From: an uncultured Candidatus Poseidoniales archaeon
Lineage (GTDB): Archaea > Thermoplasmatota > Poseidoniia > Poseidoniales > Thalassarchaeaceae
Length of the DNA: 5,354 bases
Direction of reading: 5' to 3'
Assembly: GCA_950068635.1 (NCBI GenBank)
Contig: CATMIM010000108.1
Location: 1-5,354 of the forward strand
This document shows positions 1 through 5,354 of the stretch, one piece after another. Within the stretch, counting starts at the first letter, position 1, and every line of letters starts with the position of its first letter. The notes below the pieces were generated by a model. The model searched no databases. It was not told the DNA's origin and saw only the letters and a program-made list of their open reading frames with translations. The translations under genes and the position numbers were made by a program.

Positions 1-806
1 TGGAGAACCGGCTCGGGGAGACTGTCGCCCACGTCGTGCTCGATCTCGAGAACCTGCTCGACGAGTACGAGGAGTCGGTCACCATGCTGATGCAACTGCG
101 CGAAGTGCTGCGCAAGATGCTCGACCTCGGACTGCCCACAGAGGAGATCGCTCCCCTCGAGGCGGTGTCGCACATGCCAGAGGCGCTGCCCCAGATATCA
201 CGCGAGGTCCGCCGGCTGCTGCGCCAGACTCTCGACGCCATCTACCTCGAGGCCGACCAGCGGGACAGGGGTGAAGCAGCCAGCCTCGACGACACGGTCG
301 AGGTGCTTGAGCAGCTGATGCAGAGGCTGGACACCAGCGGCCTGACCGGTGAGACGCCTGTCGGCTCACTGTGGACCTTCCAGAGCAGTGGTATGCTTCC
401 ATTCGAGAAACATGTGCTCACCGCGGTGGAGCGCCCGGAGATCAACAAGGCGGCCATCGCCCAGATGAATCCTGTCGAGGCGGATGACGATGAGTCTGTC
501 GAAGCGACGCCCACGCAGGTGGATGCGAGCGACACGAGCCAGACATGGGAGCCGATCGCCGAACCCGCCGACAGGGATGGCATCGACCTCACCAGCCGGG
601 TGACAGCGGGCCTCGCACCCGCTGAAGTCCTGGGTGACCCGGGGGAACTCGACGACATCAGCAGACTCGAGCTGGAACTCGCCAACCTCGATGCTGCTGC
701 CGCCGAGCGGGCGGACACCATCGATGGAGTTCCACCGCCTGCCGAACCCGGAGCACGCGACTCACTCACCTCCCTTGAGGACGAACTCTCTGAACTCGAC
801 ATCTGA
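1..806 (+). CDS. Acidic helix-rich hypothetical protein, 5' end outside window
   Basis: I do not recognise a family, so no function is assigned. The reading frame is open to the left edge, giving 267 visible residues up to the TGA at 804-806. A GTG at 36 could serve as a start, but it has no well-spaced ribosome binding site, and the helical pattern of spaced Leu/Val continues unbroken upstream of it, so I treat the gene as 5'-partial. Counting from that GTG, residues 1-100 are rich in Leu, Glu and Arg and look amphipathic or coiled-coil. Residues 101-145 look more globular (a short stretch with Trp and Phe). Residues 146-256 are strongly acidic, rich in Asp, Glu, Ala and Pro, and probably disordered. 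Two copies of a 13-residue motif lie at 208-220 and at the extreme C-terminus, 244-256. There is no signal peptide or membrane segment in the visible part, so it is probably cytoplasmic. It lies 11 nt upstream of a small membrane protein gene and is probably co-transcribed with it, perhaps as a soluble partner. Confidence 0.8.
   Translation, partial: ENRLGETVAHVVLDLENLLDEYEESVTMLMQLREVLRKMLDLGLPTEEIAPLEAVSHMPEALPQISREVRRLLRQTLDAIYLEADQRDRGEAASLDDTVEVLEQLMQRLDTSGLTGETPVGSLWTFQSSGMLPFEKHVLTAVERPEINKAAIAQMNPVEADDDESVEATPTQVDASDTSQTWEPIAEPADRDGIDLTSRVTAGLAPAEVLGDPGELDDISRLELELANLDAAAAERADTIDGVPPPAEPGARDSLTSLEDELSELDI
657..695 (+). repeat. First copy of a 13-residue acidic helix motif
   Basis: Codes for ISRLELELANLDA. 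It matches the last 13 residues of the same protein (765-803) at the pattern S/T-x-L-E-x-E-L-x-x-L-D, with 36 residues from the start of one copy to the start of the other. It is flanked by Pro/Gly/Ala/Asp-rich linker, as expected for a short binding helix in a disordered tail. Confidence 0.5.
765..803 (+). repeat. Second copy of the 13-residue acidic helix motif, at the C-terminus
   Basis: Codes for LTSLEDELSELDI, the final residues before the stop codon. It shares the Leu-Glu-x-Glu-Leu-x-x-Leu-Asp spacing with the copy at 657-695. The similarity is at protein level; the codons differ, so it is not a recent DNA duplication. Confidence 0.5.
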
Positions 807-811
807 GAGGT
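807..811 (+). promoter_or_regulatory. Ribosome binding site for the 90-residue membrane protein gene
   Basis: GAGGT begins directly after the stop codon of the upstream gene and ends 6 nt before the ATG at 818. It supports both the start choice and translation from a shared transcript. Confidence 0.6.
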
Positions 812-817
812 AGACAC

Positions 818-1090
818 ATGACCGACGATGTCGCCGGTGGCGAAAGTCCGCTTCCCGGAGTGGACACATCGCCAACGCAGGGCTATCCCATCTGGGTAGA
901 GCGGCTGTTCACCATCGGCTTGCTGGTCCTCGCCATTCTGCTGATACCGGACGCGCTCGTCCAACTCGAAGGTCTGAACCGCGCCATCCAACTCCCGCTG
1001 GTCTACTGCGGCCTGCCAATCGCCGCGATCGTAGCGGCTCGGCTGCTGCAGAACATCCTGCACAGGACTTGGAACAGACTGAAGGCTTGA
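818..1090 (+). CDS. Small two-helix membrane protein, unknown function
   Basis: This 90-residue protein matches no family I can name. The first 25 residues are polar and acidic (starting MTDDVAGG), with no signal-peptide character. Two hydrophobic stretches follow, at about residues 27-47 and 57-76, joined by a short loop, and the chain ends in a basic tail (Arg, His, Arg, Arg, Lys between 75 and 89). The basic tail should stay in the cytoplasm, which with two helices puts both ends inside as a hairpin. The ATG is chosen because GAGGT lies 6 nt upstream. It starts 11 nt after the acidic protein gene, so the two are probably an operon; one possibility is that the small protein anchors its acidic neighbour at the membrane. 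The stop lies 8 nt from the stop of the opposing operon. Confidence 0.8.
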   Translation: MTDDVAGGESPLPGVDTSPTQGYPIWVERLFTIGLLVLAILLIPDALVQLEGLNRAIQLPLVYCGLPIAAIVAARLLQNILHRTWNRLKA

Positions 1091-1102
1091 GAAGAGACTC
1101 AA
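1087..1102. other. Short inverted repeat across both convergent stop codons
   Basis: TTGAG (1087-1091) and CTCAA (1098-1102) form a perfect 5-bp stem around a 6-nt loop. The element overlaps the plus-strand stop (1088-1090) and the minus-strand stop (1099-1101). There is no T-run on either side apart from a modest pyrimidine stretch on the minus strand, so a terminator role is weakly supported. It may be chance. Confidence 0.25.
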
Positions 1103-2352
1103 TCGCGACCCAGGGCGAGTTTCGGGATGTATGTCTCGAAGAACCCGGTGATTCGCTGCCAAGGCACGACAAAGCGCAGCCCGGCGACGAAGATGAGGAA
1201 CAGCATCCCGGAGATCACCTTCCCATAAGTCAGGCGCAGTTCGAGCGACTCCTGCACCTGCCCGCTCCATTGTGAGACCCCGAACAGACTCACCAGGTCG
1301 AGCAGCAGGTCGTCGAACTTCAGCGCCAGCATCGTGCACAGAGCGACGGCGAAGAAGATGCCGACCGTGTGCACCAAGTGGCCGTTGAGCATGTTGTCGA
1401 ACTGGTTGACGTACTCGGGGTCCTTCTTGCACGACTCAGGCAGCCGGAAGGCGTACTCGAGATGACGGATGCTGGCGAATCCGGATTCCGAATAGATGAG
1501 CATCAGCAACGCCATCAGCAGCAACGGCCAGATCTCCGGGGAAACGAGACCGCCCAGCGCGGTGGCGGTCCCGACCTGCGATGCGAGCGGTGCCAGCCCG
1601 ATGTCGAAGTAGACCATGACGCTCTCGAATGACAGCAGCGCGTAGAGCCCCAGATAGACGAGCACCGTCCCCAATGACCAGCCGATCATCCGACGCGACA
1701 GACCCCAGATGCCCATCAAACCGGTCCACACCGGTACGAAGTAGATGGCGAGCAGGAACACCTGGGAATAGACCGTCAACGGATACACGAGCGTCACCGC
1801 ATGGTTGCGAGCGGGATCAACGGAGAACGGCCAGTAGAGGTCCCAGTGGTAGAGCATCCCCCAGAACCAGCCGAGCAGCATGCGGCCAGCAAGGAAGAGG
1901 ATCAGTCCCACGAGCACACCGAGGTAGACCTGACGGCGGCGCTGCGGGGTCTGGAAGTTGAGGAACACCCATCCGCCGGCGACCATCCCGCACAGCAGAA
2001 GCGGGACGTAGTAGCGCCCAGGTCCCTCGTTGCCGACACCGGTGAGGAAGTCGGGGAACGGCAACTGCCAGTCAGGATCACCCGATTCGCCGCGCATCAT
2101 GTTCTCGAAGCCCTGCAGCGTGAGTGTGTGGTCCAGCGCGGGGCACCAGAGCGAGTTGCCGGAATCGTCGACGTGCTGAGGTGAGCAGGAGCCGAACGTA
2201 TCCCCCATCTGCAGGTAGAGCCAGAGCAGTGCGAGCGTGGCGATCACCTGGACGGCGACCACCTGCCACTGTTTGCGCAGCACCTTCAGGTGCAGCGTGC
2301 GCACGCCGCCCTCGTCGGTGAGGTCCTCCTGGGGTGCCACATCCTCCGCCAT
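1099..2352 (-). CDS. Polytopic membrane protein of unknown family, third gene of the DUF58 operon
   Basis: The family is not recognised. The 417-residue product has an acidic, then basic, cytoplasmic N-terminus (1-28) and about eight hydrophobic segments: roughly 30-48, 113-131, 142-166, 187-207, 223-241, 272-288, 328-346 and 377-396. Residues 49-112 form a polar loop after the first helix, with Cys56 and Cys70, which would face outside if the N-terminus is inside and could form a disulfide. A long loop between helices 6 and 7 (289-325) is polar and charged. No catalytic motif, nucleotide-binding site or transporter signature is visible. The ATG at 2352 is supported by GGAG 8 nt upstream. The gene starts 12 nt after the DUF58 stop and is the last of three co-directional genes, so it probably works with the DUF58 and DUF4350-like proteins as the membrane part of one complex. 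That role is inferred from position only. Confidence 0.85.
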   Translation of the reverse strand: MAEDVAPQEDLTDEGGVRTLHLKVLRKQWQVVAVQVIATLALLWLYLQMGDTFGSCSPQHVDDSGNSLWCPALDHTLTLQGFENMMRGESGDPDWQLPFPDFLTGVGNEGPGRYYVPLLLCGMVAGGWVFLNFQTPQRRRQVYLGVLVGLILFLAGRMLLGWFWGMLYHWDLYWPFSVDPARNHAVTLVYPLTVYSQVFLLAIYFVPVWTGLMGIWGLSRRMIGWSLGTVLVYLGLYALLSFESVMVYFDIGLAPLASQVGTATALGGLVSPEIWPLLLMALLMLIYSESGFASIRHLEYAFRLPESCKKDPEYVNQFDNMLNGHLVHTVGIFFAVALCTMLALKFDDLLLDLVSLFGVSQWSGQVQESLELRLTYGKVISGMLFLIFVAGLRFVVPWQRITGFFETYIPKLALGRD

Positions 2353-2360
2353 CAGTTCAT

Positions 2361-2364
2361 CTCC
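2361..2364 (-). promoter_or_regulatory. Ribosome binding site for the polytopic membrane protein
   Basis: On the minus strand GGAG follows directly on the TGA stop of the DUF58 gene, and the ATG at 2352 comes 8 nt later. The tight packing of stop, binding site and start indicates coupled expression of the two genes. Confidence 0.6.
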
Positions 2365-3618
2365 TCAGGACAGTTTCACCTGTAGTAACGCTTGGGACAG
2401 TTCGACATCCGGCATCCAGTCGATCACCCTGGCCCCGAATCCCGCCAACGCGGTCAGCCGATTCTGCCGCTCGAGCTTCATCACCTCGTAGGACATCCTC
2501 GGGACTCGGCTGACGAGTCGCTCGTAGTCGGTACTCGAAGGCGATAGCACGATCACCTCGTGATTGCGCCCGGCGAGGTCCCGTACTGCGTGCGGAACCG
2601 TGCCGTCACCCTCGAGCGAACTGATGATGAAAACCGGGCTGCCGCGGCTGAAGCGCGGACTCAGCGCGTTGGTCACAGCCTGCAACGGCATGTTGCCCTT
2701 GGGTGCGACGCCGGCCAACGAACTGAGGATCTTGAAGTACTGTTTGTCACCACCGTCGGCTGGCAGGAATGACAGCCTGTCATCGTAGACTGCGAGCGCC
2801 ACCGAGTCTCGCCTCTGGATGAAGTAGGAGGCCAGAGAAGCAGCGGCCACGGTACCCATCTCAAGCGGATTCTTGAGCACGGTGCCGATACGCGACACAT
2901 CCCTGCTGTCCAGCAGGATGAACACATCGGTGACCGCATCGCGACACTTCTCGTTGACCATCAACTCTCCAGTGCGAGCGTATGCCTTCCAGTTGATGCT
3001 CTTGAACGGGTCACCGGGGACGTACTGCCGCAGCGAGTAGAACTCGGTTCCCGGCCCGGGTGTGCGCAGGGTCATAGCGCCGGTGTACATCTTGGGAGTG
3101 CGGCTGCGGACCATCGCCTCCTCGACATCCCTCACCTGGGGGAAGACGATCAGGTCCGAGCGGTGGTCGACGAACATCTCCGTGGAATAGAGGTTGAAGG
3201 TGTTGCGATAGCGCAGCGATATCGGCCCGAGCGAGAAGTGTCCCCGCAGCGGACAGCGCAGCACGTAGCGGATCCGCGTCGTCTGGCCTGGCCCGAGGTT
3301 GATGCGCATGTAGTTCAGTCCCGAGCGGAGCTTCATCTCATGCGGGACGTTGTCGAACACCTCGAGCAACTGCGTCCGCCGACGGGCACTGTTCGTGATC
3401 GCCAGTTCGACGTAGAGGTCATCGCCCTTGTACAGGTTGTCCGCGGACAGCGTGCGCACGATGTCGAGCTCACCGTGGCCGGTGACCCAGCTGTTGATCG
3501 CCAGGAAAGAGATGAAGGCGATGCCGATGACCATCAACTGGAAGTTGGACATCATCATGCCGACGAGCACGAGTGAGATTCCCGAGGTCATCATCAGTGC
3601 TGCCTTGCGCGTCCACAT
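2365..3618 (-). CDS. DUF58 family membrane-anchored protein with vWA-like region
   Basis: This 417-residue protein has the usual DUF58 architecture and length. Two hydrophobic segments at about 8-23 and 27-44 anchor it. A beta-rich domain follows (about 50-160, with paired Arg and a GPISLRYRNTF stretch). The family hallmark lies at 192-223: Leu-Arg-Gln-Tyr-Val-Pro-Gly-Asp, then Ile-Asn-Trp-Lys and Ala-Arg-Thr-Gly-Glu-Leu. A von Willebrand A-like fold starts at 232 with VFILLDSRD, where the metal-site pattern DxSxS is not intact. The C-terminal part (about 328-404) retains the sheet pattern and an Ile-Asp-Trp-x-Pro motif. DUF58 proteins commonly sit with MoxR AAA+ ATPases and are thought to help assemble or activate envelope proteins; the biochemistry is poorly defined. 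Start: ATG with GGGGTGA 6 nt upstream. It is the middle gene of the operon, 14 nt after the DUF4350-like gene and 12 nt before the polytopic membrane protein. Confidence 0.92.
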   Translation of the reverse strand: MWTRKAALMMTSGISLVLVGMMMSNFQLMVIGIAFISFLAINSWVTGHGELDIVRTLSADNLYKGDDLYVELAITNSARRRTQLLEVFDNVPHEMKLRSGLNYMRINLGPGQTTRIRYVLRCPLRGHFSLGPISLRYRNTFNLYSTEMFVDHRSDLIVFPQVRDVEEAMVRSRTPKMYTGAMTLRTPGPGTEFYSLRQYVPGDPFKSINWKAYARTGELMVNEKCRDAVTDVFILLDSRDVSRIGTVLKNPLEMGTVAAASLASYFIQRRDSVALAVYDDRLSFLPADGGDKQYFKILSSLAGVAPKGNMPLQAVTNALSPRFSRGSPVFIISSLEGDGTVPHAVRDLAGRNHEVIVLSPSSTDYERLVSRVPRMSYEVMKLERQNRLTALAGFGARVIDWMPDVELSQALLQVKLS

Positions 3619-3624
3619 GCCTGC

Positions 3625-3631
3625 TCACCCC
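3625..3631 (-). promoter_or_regulatory. Ribosome binding site for the DUF58 gene
   Basis: GGGGTGA on the minus strand, 6 nt before the ATG at 3618 and 1 nt after the TAA of the preceding gene. The GGTGA core is the form commonly seen in archaea and it fixes the DUF58 start. Confidence 0.65.
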
Positions 3632-3632
3632 G

Positions 3633-5291
3633 TTATTTCCTGCCCCACATCTTGATGCGTTTGACCACAGCCACCAGCTGCTCCAGCGAATAGTTGCGGT
3701 CCTCGAACACGAATTTCACCAACACAGGATCGTTGATCATCCCCTGCAGTTCACGCGCCGGCAGGGCATCGAACTCCTCCCGCGTGAGGGTGTTCAGGTT
3801 GCGCACCCTCGAGAGCAGCACCTGCTTGATCTTGTTCGCCCGGCTGTAATATCCATATCTGCGAGCGTCACCGAATCCGTAGTAGATGATGCTGAACACG
3901 TGGCGCCACGATTCAGGGTCGGTCTTGCGGATGATCACCGCCTCGAAGACGACGAACAGCGACAGGAACAGGATGAGCATGGCCATCCAGTCGCTGGTGA
4001 AGTAGACGAGCACGTAGTACAGCAGGTTGTACGCCTCGCCCGCCATCGACGACTGCTGGTGCCGGCTCTCATCGAAGATGACCTGCGCGTTCTCCCCCGG
4101 CATCAGCGAGTCATTTTCGGTGAGCAGCGCCTCGGCGATGGCGTCGAGCACCCACATCCGGTTGTCATTCTCGGGGACGTCGGTCTGCTGGTCACCATAC
4201 TTCTGGCCGTAATCGTAAACGGTGTTCATCAGCAGGCTGCCGTCGGCCACGAAATGCGCCCTGCCGGTGCGCGAATCGTCGCACTGCGACGACAAGCAGT
4301 ACTTGATGTAGACCGCGAACGGACCCTGCAGATCGCCCTCGAACCCGCTGCCAGCAGGTCCGACGGTCAGATCTCCGTCGTCATTGATGTCGAGATAGGA
4401 ATCTGTGGAGGACATCCCGAGGCCGTAGCGGTTCTTCTCGTAATCCTCGGCGGCATCGGGGTCGAACGCGGACGGGGAGTTGAGCAGGAGGTTGAAGCTC
4501 GGCGAGAGGTCGTAGGGGTTGTTCGGGTCACCTGTGATGCGGTGGGCGCACAGGCCAGCATCCTCAGGTGTGATTGCCATCAGCCCGGGAATCGCCGGGT
4601 TGGCGGGGTCGGGGTCCAGCCGGTCGATGTAGCCATCCTGGTCCATGTCAGAACCGCACGGATGCAACGGCCATTGCGTCCGATTGTGCACTGGGTCGTA
4701 CATGTAGCCGTCAGTCATGTTGATCCAGATGTAGTTGTAGTCGAGCGTTTCCGACCACGCGCCAGCGTCGTAGAGCTTGTGTCCGCTGTATTCGATGCCG
4801 AACGCATTGGCGACTCCGCCCGAATAGCCGAAGTCGTCCATCACGATGATCGTCCCGCCCTTGGCGACGAAGGCGGCGACCGCCTCCACCTCCGAAGAGG
4901 TGTAGCCGTCCGATTCGGTGAACTGGATGATGTTCGCATCTCCGGTGAAGCGAGGCAGGCTGATGGTGTCCTTCTCGACCCCTGCGATGATGAACACGGT
5001 GTTCTCAGGATTCTCGACCTCGTTGAGCAGCAACGGACTGCTGACCAGGCTGCGGGTCTCGATCCCCATCGAGCGCAGATCCTCGCGGAAGGCGGACAGG
5101 TCATCCCAGTCGTCGTCATAGGCCGAGAGCTGCACCTGGCCCGGGTTGACGTAGGCACCGAGAAGCGTGGCCACCAGCAGGAAGAGCACTGAGTAGAAGG
5201 CCGCCATCGTGGCTCCGCGCTTGAAGCGGCGGGAACGGAGATACGCTTCGACTTCTGCTCGGTTGAGTCGCACAGTATTCACCTGGACCAT
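3633..5291 (-). CDS. Membrane-anchored DUF4350-like (GldG-like) protein with calcium-loop insert
   Basis: This 552-residue protein has a basic cytoplasmic N-terminus, a membrane helix at about 28-46, a large external domain (47-432), a second helix at about 434-454, and a charged helical cytoplasmic tail (455-552). The external domain resembles DUF4350: an early strand and helix (97-150) with the typical E-V-E-A-V-A-A-F-V-A-K-G-G-T stretch followed by VMDDFG, then a late half (343-411) with FVADGSLLMN, an Asp-Asn pair and VIFDESRH. Between the halves, about 170-342 is an insert with an EF-hand-like loop at 215-226, a second looser one at 301-312, and the only four cysteines (212, 248, 332, 337). 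Sequons occur at Asn191, Asn203 and Asn393. DUF4350 domains are thought to bind ligands rather than catalyse; no amidotransferase Cys-His pair is evident. It is the first gene of the operon with DUF58. The start may be the ATG at 5291 or the GTG at 5273; an in-frame stop lies 33 nt before the ATG. The DUF4350 assignment is by motif memory, moderately sure. Confidence 0.82.
   Translation of the reverse strand: MVQVNTVRLNRAEVEAYLRSRRFKRGATMAAFYSVLFLLVATLLGAYVNPGQVQLSAYDDDWDDLSAFREDLRSMGIETRSLVSSPLLLNEVENPENTVFIIAGVEKDTISLPRFTGDANIIQFTESDGYTSSEVEAVAAFVAKGGTIIVMDDFGYSGGVANAFGIEYSGHKLYDAGAWSETLDYNYIWINMTDGYMYDPVHNRTQWPLHPCGSDMDQDGYIDRLDPDPANPAIPGLMAITPEDAGLCAHRITGDPNNPYDLSPSFNLLLNSPSAFDPDAAEDYEKNRYGLGMSSTDSYLDINDDGDLTVGPAGSGFEGDLQGPFAVYIKYCLSSQCDDSRTGRAHFVADGSLLMNTVYDYGQKYGDQQTDVPENDNRMWVLDAIAEALLTENDSLMPGENAQVIFDESRHQQSSMAGEAYNLLYYVLVYFTSDWMAMLILFLSLFVVFEAVIIRKTDPESWRHVFSIIYYGFGDARRYGYYSRANKIKQVLLSRVRNLNTLTREEFDALPARELQGMINDPVLVKFVFEDRNYSLEQLVAVVKRIKMWGRK
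4356..4391 (-). other. EF-hand-like calcium loop 2, incomplete
   Basis: Codes for DINDDGDLTVGP (residues 301-312). Asp, Asn and Asp at positions 1, 3 and 5, Gly at 6, Asp at 7 and Thr at 9 fit, but position 12 is Pro instead of Glu or Asp. It may bind calcium weakly or use a nearby acidic residue. Confidence 0.5.
4614..4649 (-). other. EF-hand-like calcium loop 1 in the external domain
   Basis: Codes for DMDQDGYIDRLD (residues 215-226). Asp at loop positions 1, 3, 5, 9 and 12, Gly at 6 and Ile at 8 match the canonical 12-residue calcium loop, also used in dockerin and thrombospondin type 3 repeats. Calcium binding is inferred from the residues. Confidence 0.65.
5279..5283 (-). promoter_or_regulatory. 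GGTGA site favouring a GTG start at 5273
   Basis: On the minus strand GGTGA lies 5 nt before the in-frame GTG at 5273-5271, codon 7 of the long reading frame. No comparable site precedes the ATG at 5291. If used, the protein is 546 residues and starts with fMet/Met-RLNRAEVEAYL, which loses nothing of the membrane helix. Leaderless translation from the ATG remains possible. Confidence 0.45.
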
Positions 5292-5299
5292 AGGTCCAG
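5283..5299. promoter_or_regulatory. Perfect 7-3-7 inverted repeat at the operon start, candidate operator
   Basis: CTGGACC-ATA-GGTCCAG is an exact 7-bp dyad with a 3-nt centre that contains part of the ATG at 5291. It lies between the possible TATA-like element and the GTG start, where a transcription start would be expected. It could be a repressor site or an RNA hairpin covering the ATG. Function is inferred; the symmetry is directly visible. Confidence 0.4.
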
Positions 5300-5354
5300 C
5301 GCGCAGACGACTACGCCTGACTTAAGACGGTTGTGCGGCACTGAACGGGAACTG
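5292..5354 (-). promoter_or_regulatory. Upstream region of the minus-strand operon with possible TATA-like element
   Basis: This 63-nt stretch is non-coding as far as I can see. The only AT-rich core is CTTAAG at 5321-5326, centred about 32 nt before the ATG at 5291 and 50 nt before the GTG at 5273. An archaeal promoter with a TATA box about 27 nt before the start of transcription would place that start near 5296, inside or next to the inverted repeat. CTTAAG is a poor match to a strong TATA box and no clear BRE purine block precedes it, so this is tentative. A divergent gene may begin beyond the right edge. Confidence 0.3.

Noticed and set aside
292..1090. Possible tRNA, small RNA, transposon end or CRISPR-like repeat in the plus-strand region and elsewhere
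   Set aside because: No cloverleaf, terminal repeat or spaced direct repeat was found on reading; nearly all sequence is accounted for by coding frames.
242..1432. Minus-strand open frame of 396 residues crossing both plus-strand genes and the convergent junction
   Set aside because: The translation is low-complexity Ser/Arg/Ala (long serine runs opposite Asp/Glu codons) and it would overlap three better-supported genes.
1801..2184. Plus-strand open frame antisense to the polytopic membrane protein
   Set aside because: Polar, featureless translation; the opposite strand encodes regular hydrophobic helices and belongs to a tight operon.
2352..2360. Two-codon minimal frame (ATG AAC TGA) just before the ATG of the polytopic membrane protein, overlapping it as TGATG
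   Set aside because: The ATG lies directly against the GGAG site with no spacing, so it is unlikely to be used; probably chance.
3163..3576. Plus-strand open frame antisense to the N-terminal half of the DUF58 gene
   Set aside because: His/Glu/Val-rich shadow without start signals, opposite a recognised family.
4613..4619. Another GGTCCAG, matching one arm of the operon-start inverted repeat
   Set aside because: Single half-site inside coding sequence for Leu-Asp-Pro next to the calcium loop, with no second arm; explained by the protein sequence.
3573..5192. Plus-strand open frame of 539 residues antisense to the DUF4350-like gene
   Set aside because: It is rich in His, Val, Arg and Asp with no domain or membrane pattern, lacks a binding site, and lies opposite a gene with a clear fold and operon context. 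Long antisense frames are expected in GC-rich coding DNA with this codon phase.

Overview
The window looks like a chromosomal segment of a mesophilic archaeon, with a base composition of roughly 60% GC by eye. The best guess is a Thermoplasmata-type lineage such as the marine Poseidoniales (Marine Group II). This rests on three things: GGTGA/GGAG-type ribosome binding sites close to starts, acidic proteins with DxDxDG calcium-loop motifs in a surface domain, and a DUF58 protein whose wording resembles archaeal members. It is an inference, since no rRNA, tRNA or universal marker gene is present.

Layout: two plus-strand genes (1-806 and 818-1090) converge tail to tail on three minus-strand genes (5291 down to 1099). 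The plus-strand pair consists of the C-terminal 267 residues of an acidic, helix-rich protein of unknown family and a 90-residue protein with two predicted membrane helices, 11 nt apart. The two gene groups are separated by only 8 nt at 1091-1098.

The minus-strand genes are spaced by 14 and 12 nt and form a clear operon. In transcription order they are: (1) a 552-residue membrane-anchored protein with a large outward-facing domain that resembles DUF4350 (a GldG-like, glutamine-amidotransferase-like fold), interrupted by about 170 residues carrying EF-hand-like calcium loops and all four of the protein's cysteines; (2) a 417-residue DUF58 protein with two N-terminal membrane helices and a von Willebrand A-like region; (3) a 417-residue protein with about eight membrane segments and no family I recognise. 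DUF58 and DUF4350 proteins often sit beside MoxR-type AAA+ ATPases in putative envelope-assembly or chaperone systems. No MoxR gene lies in the window, so the partner may be beyond the right edge or elsewhere.

The 63 nt before the operon hold a possible TATA-like element and a perfect 7-3-7 inverted repeat centred on the first ATG of gene 1. A GTG six codons further in has a good GGTGA site, so the true start and the control of this operon deserve attention. No mobile elements, CRISPR arrays or RNA genes were seen, and nearly the whole window is coding.
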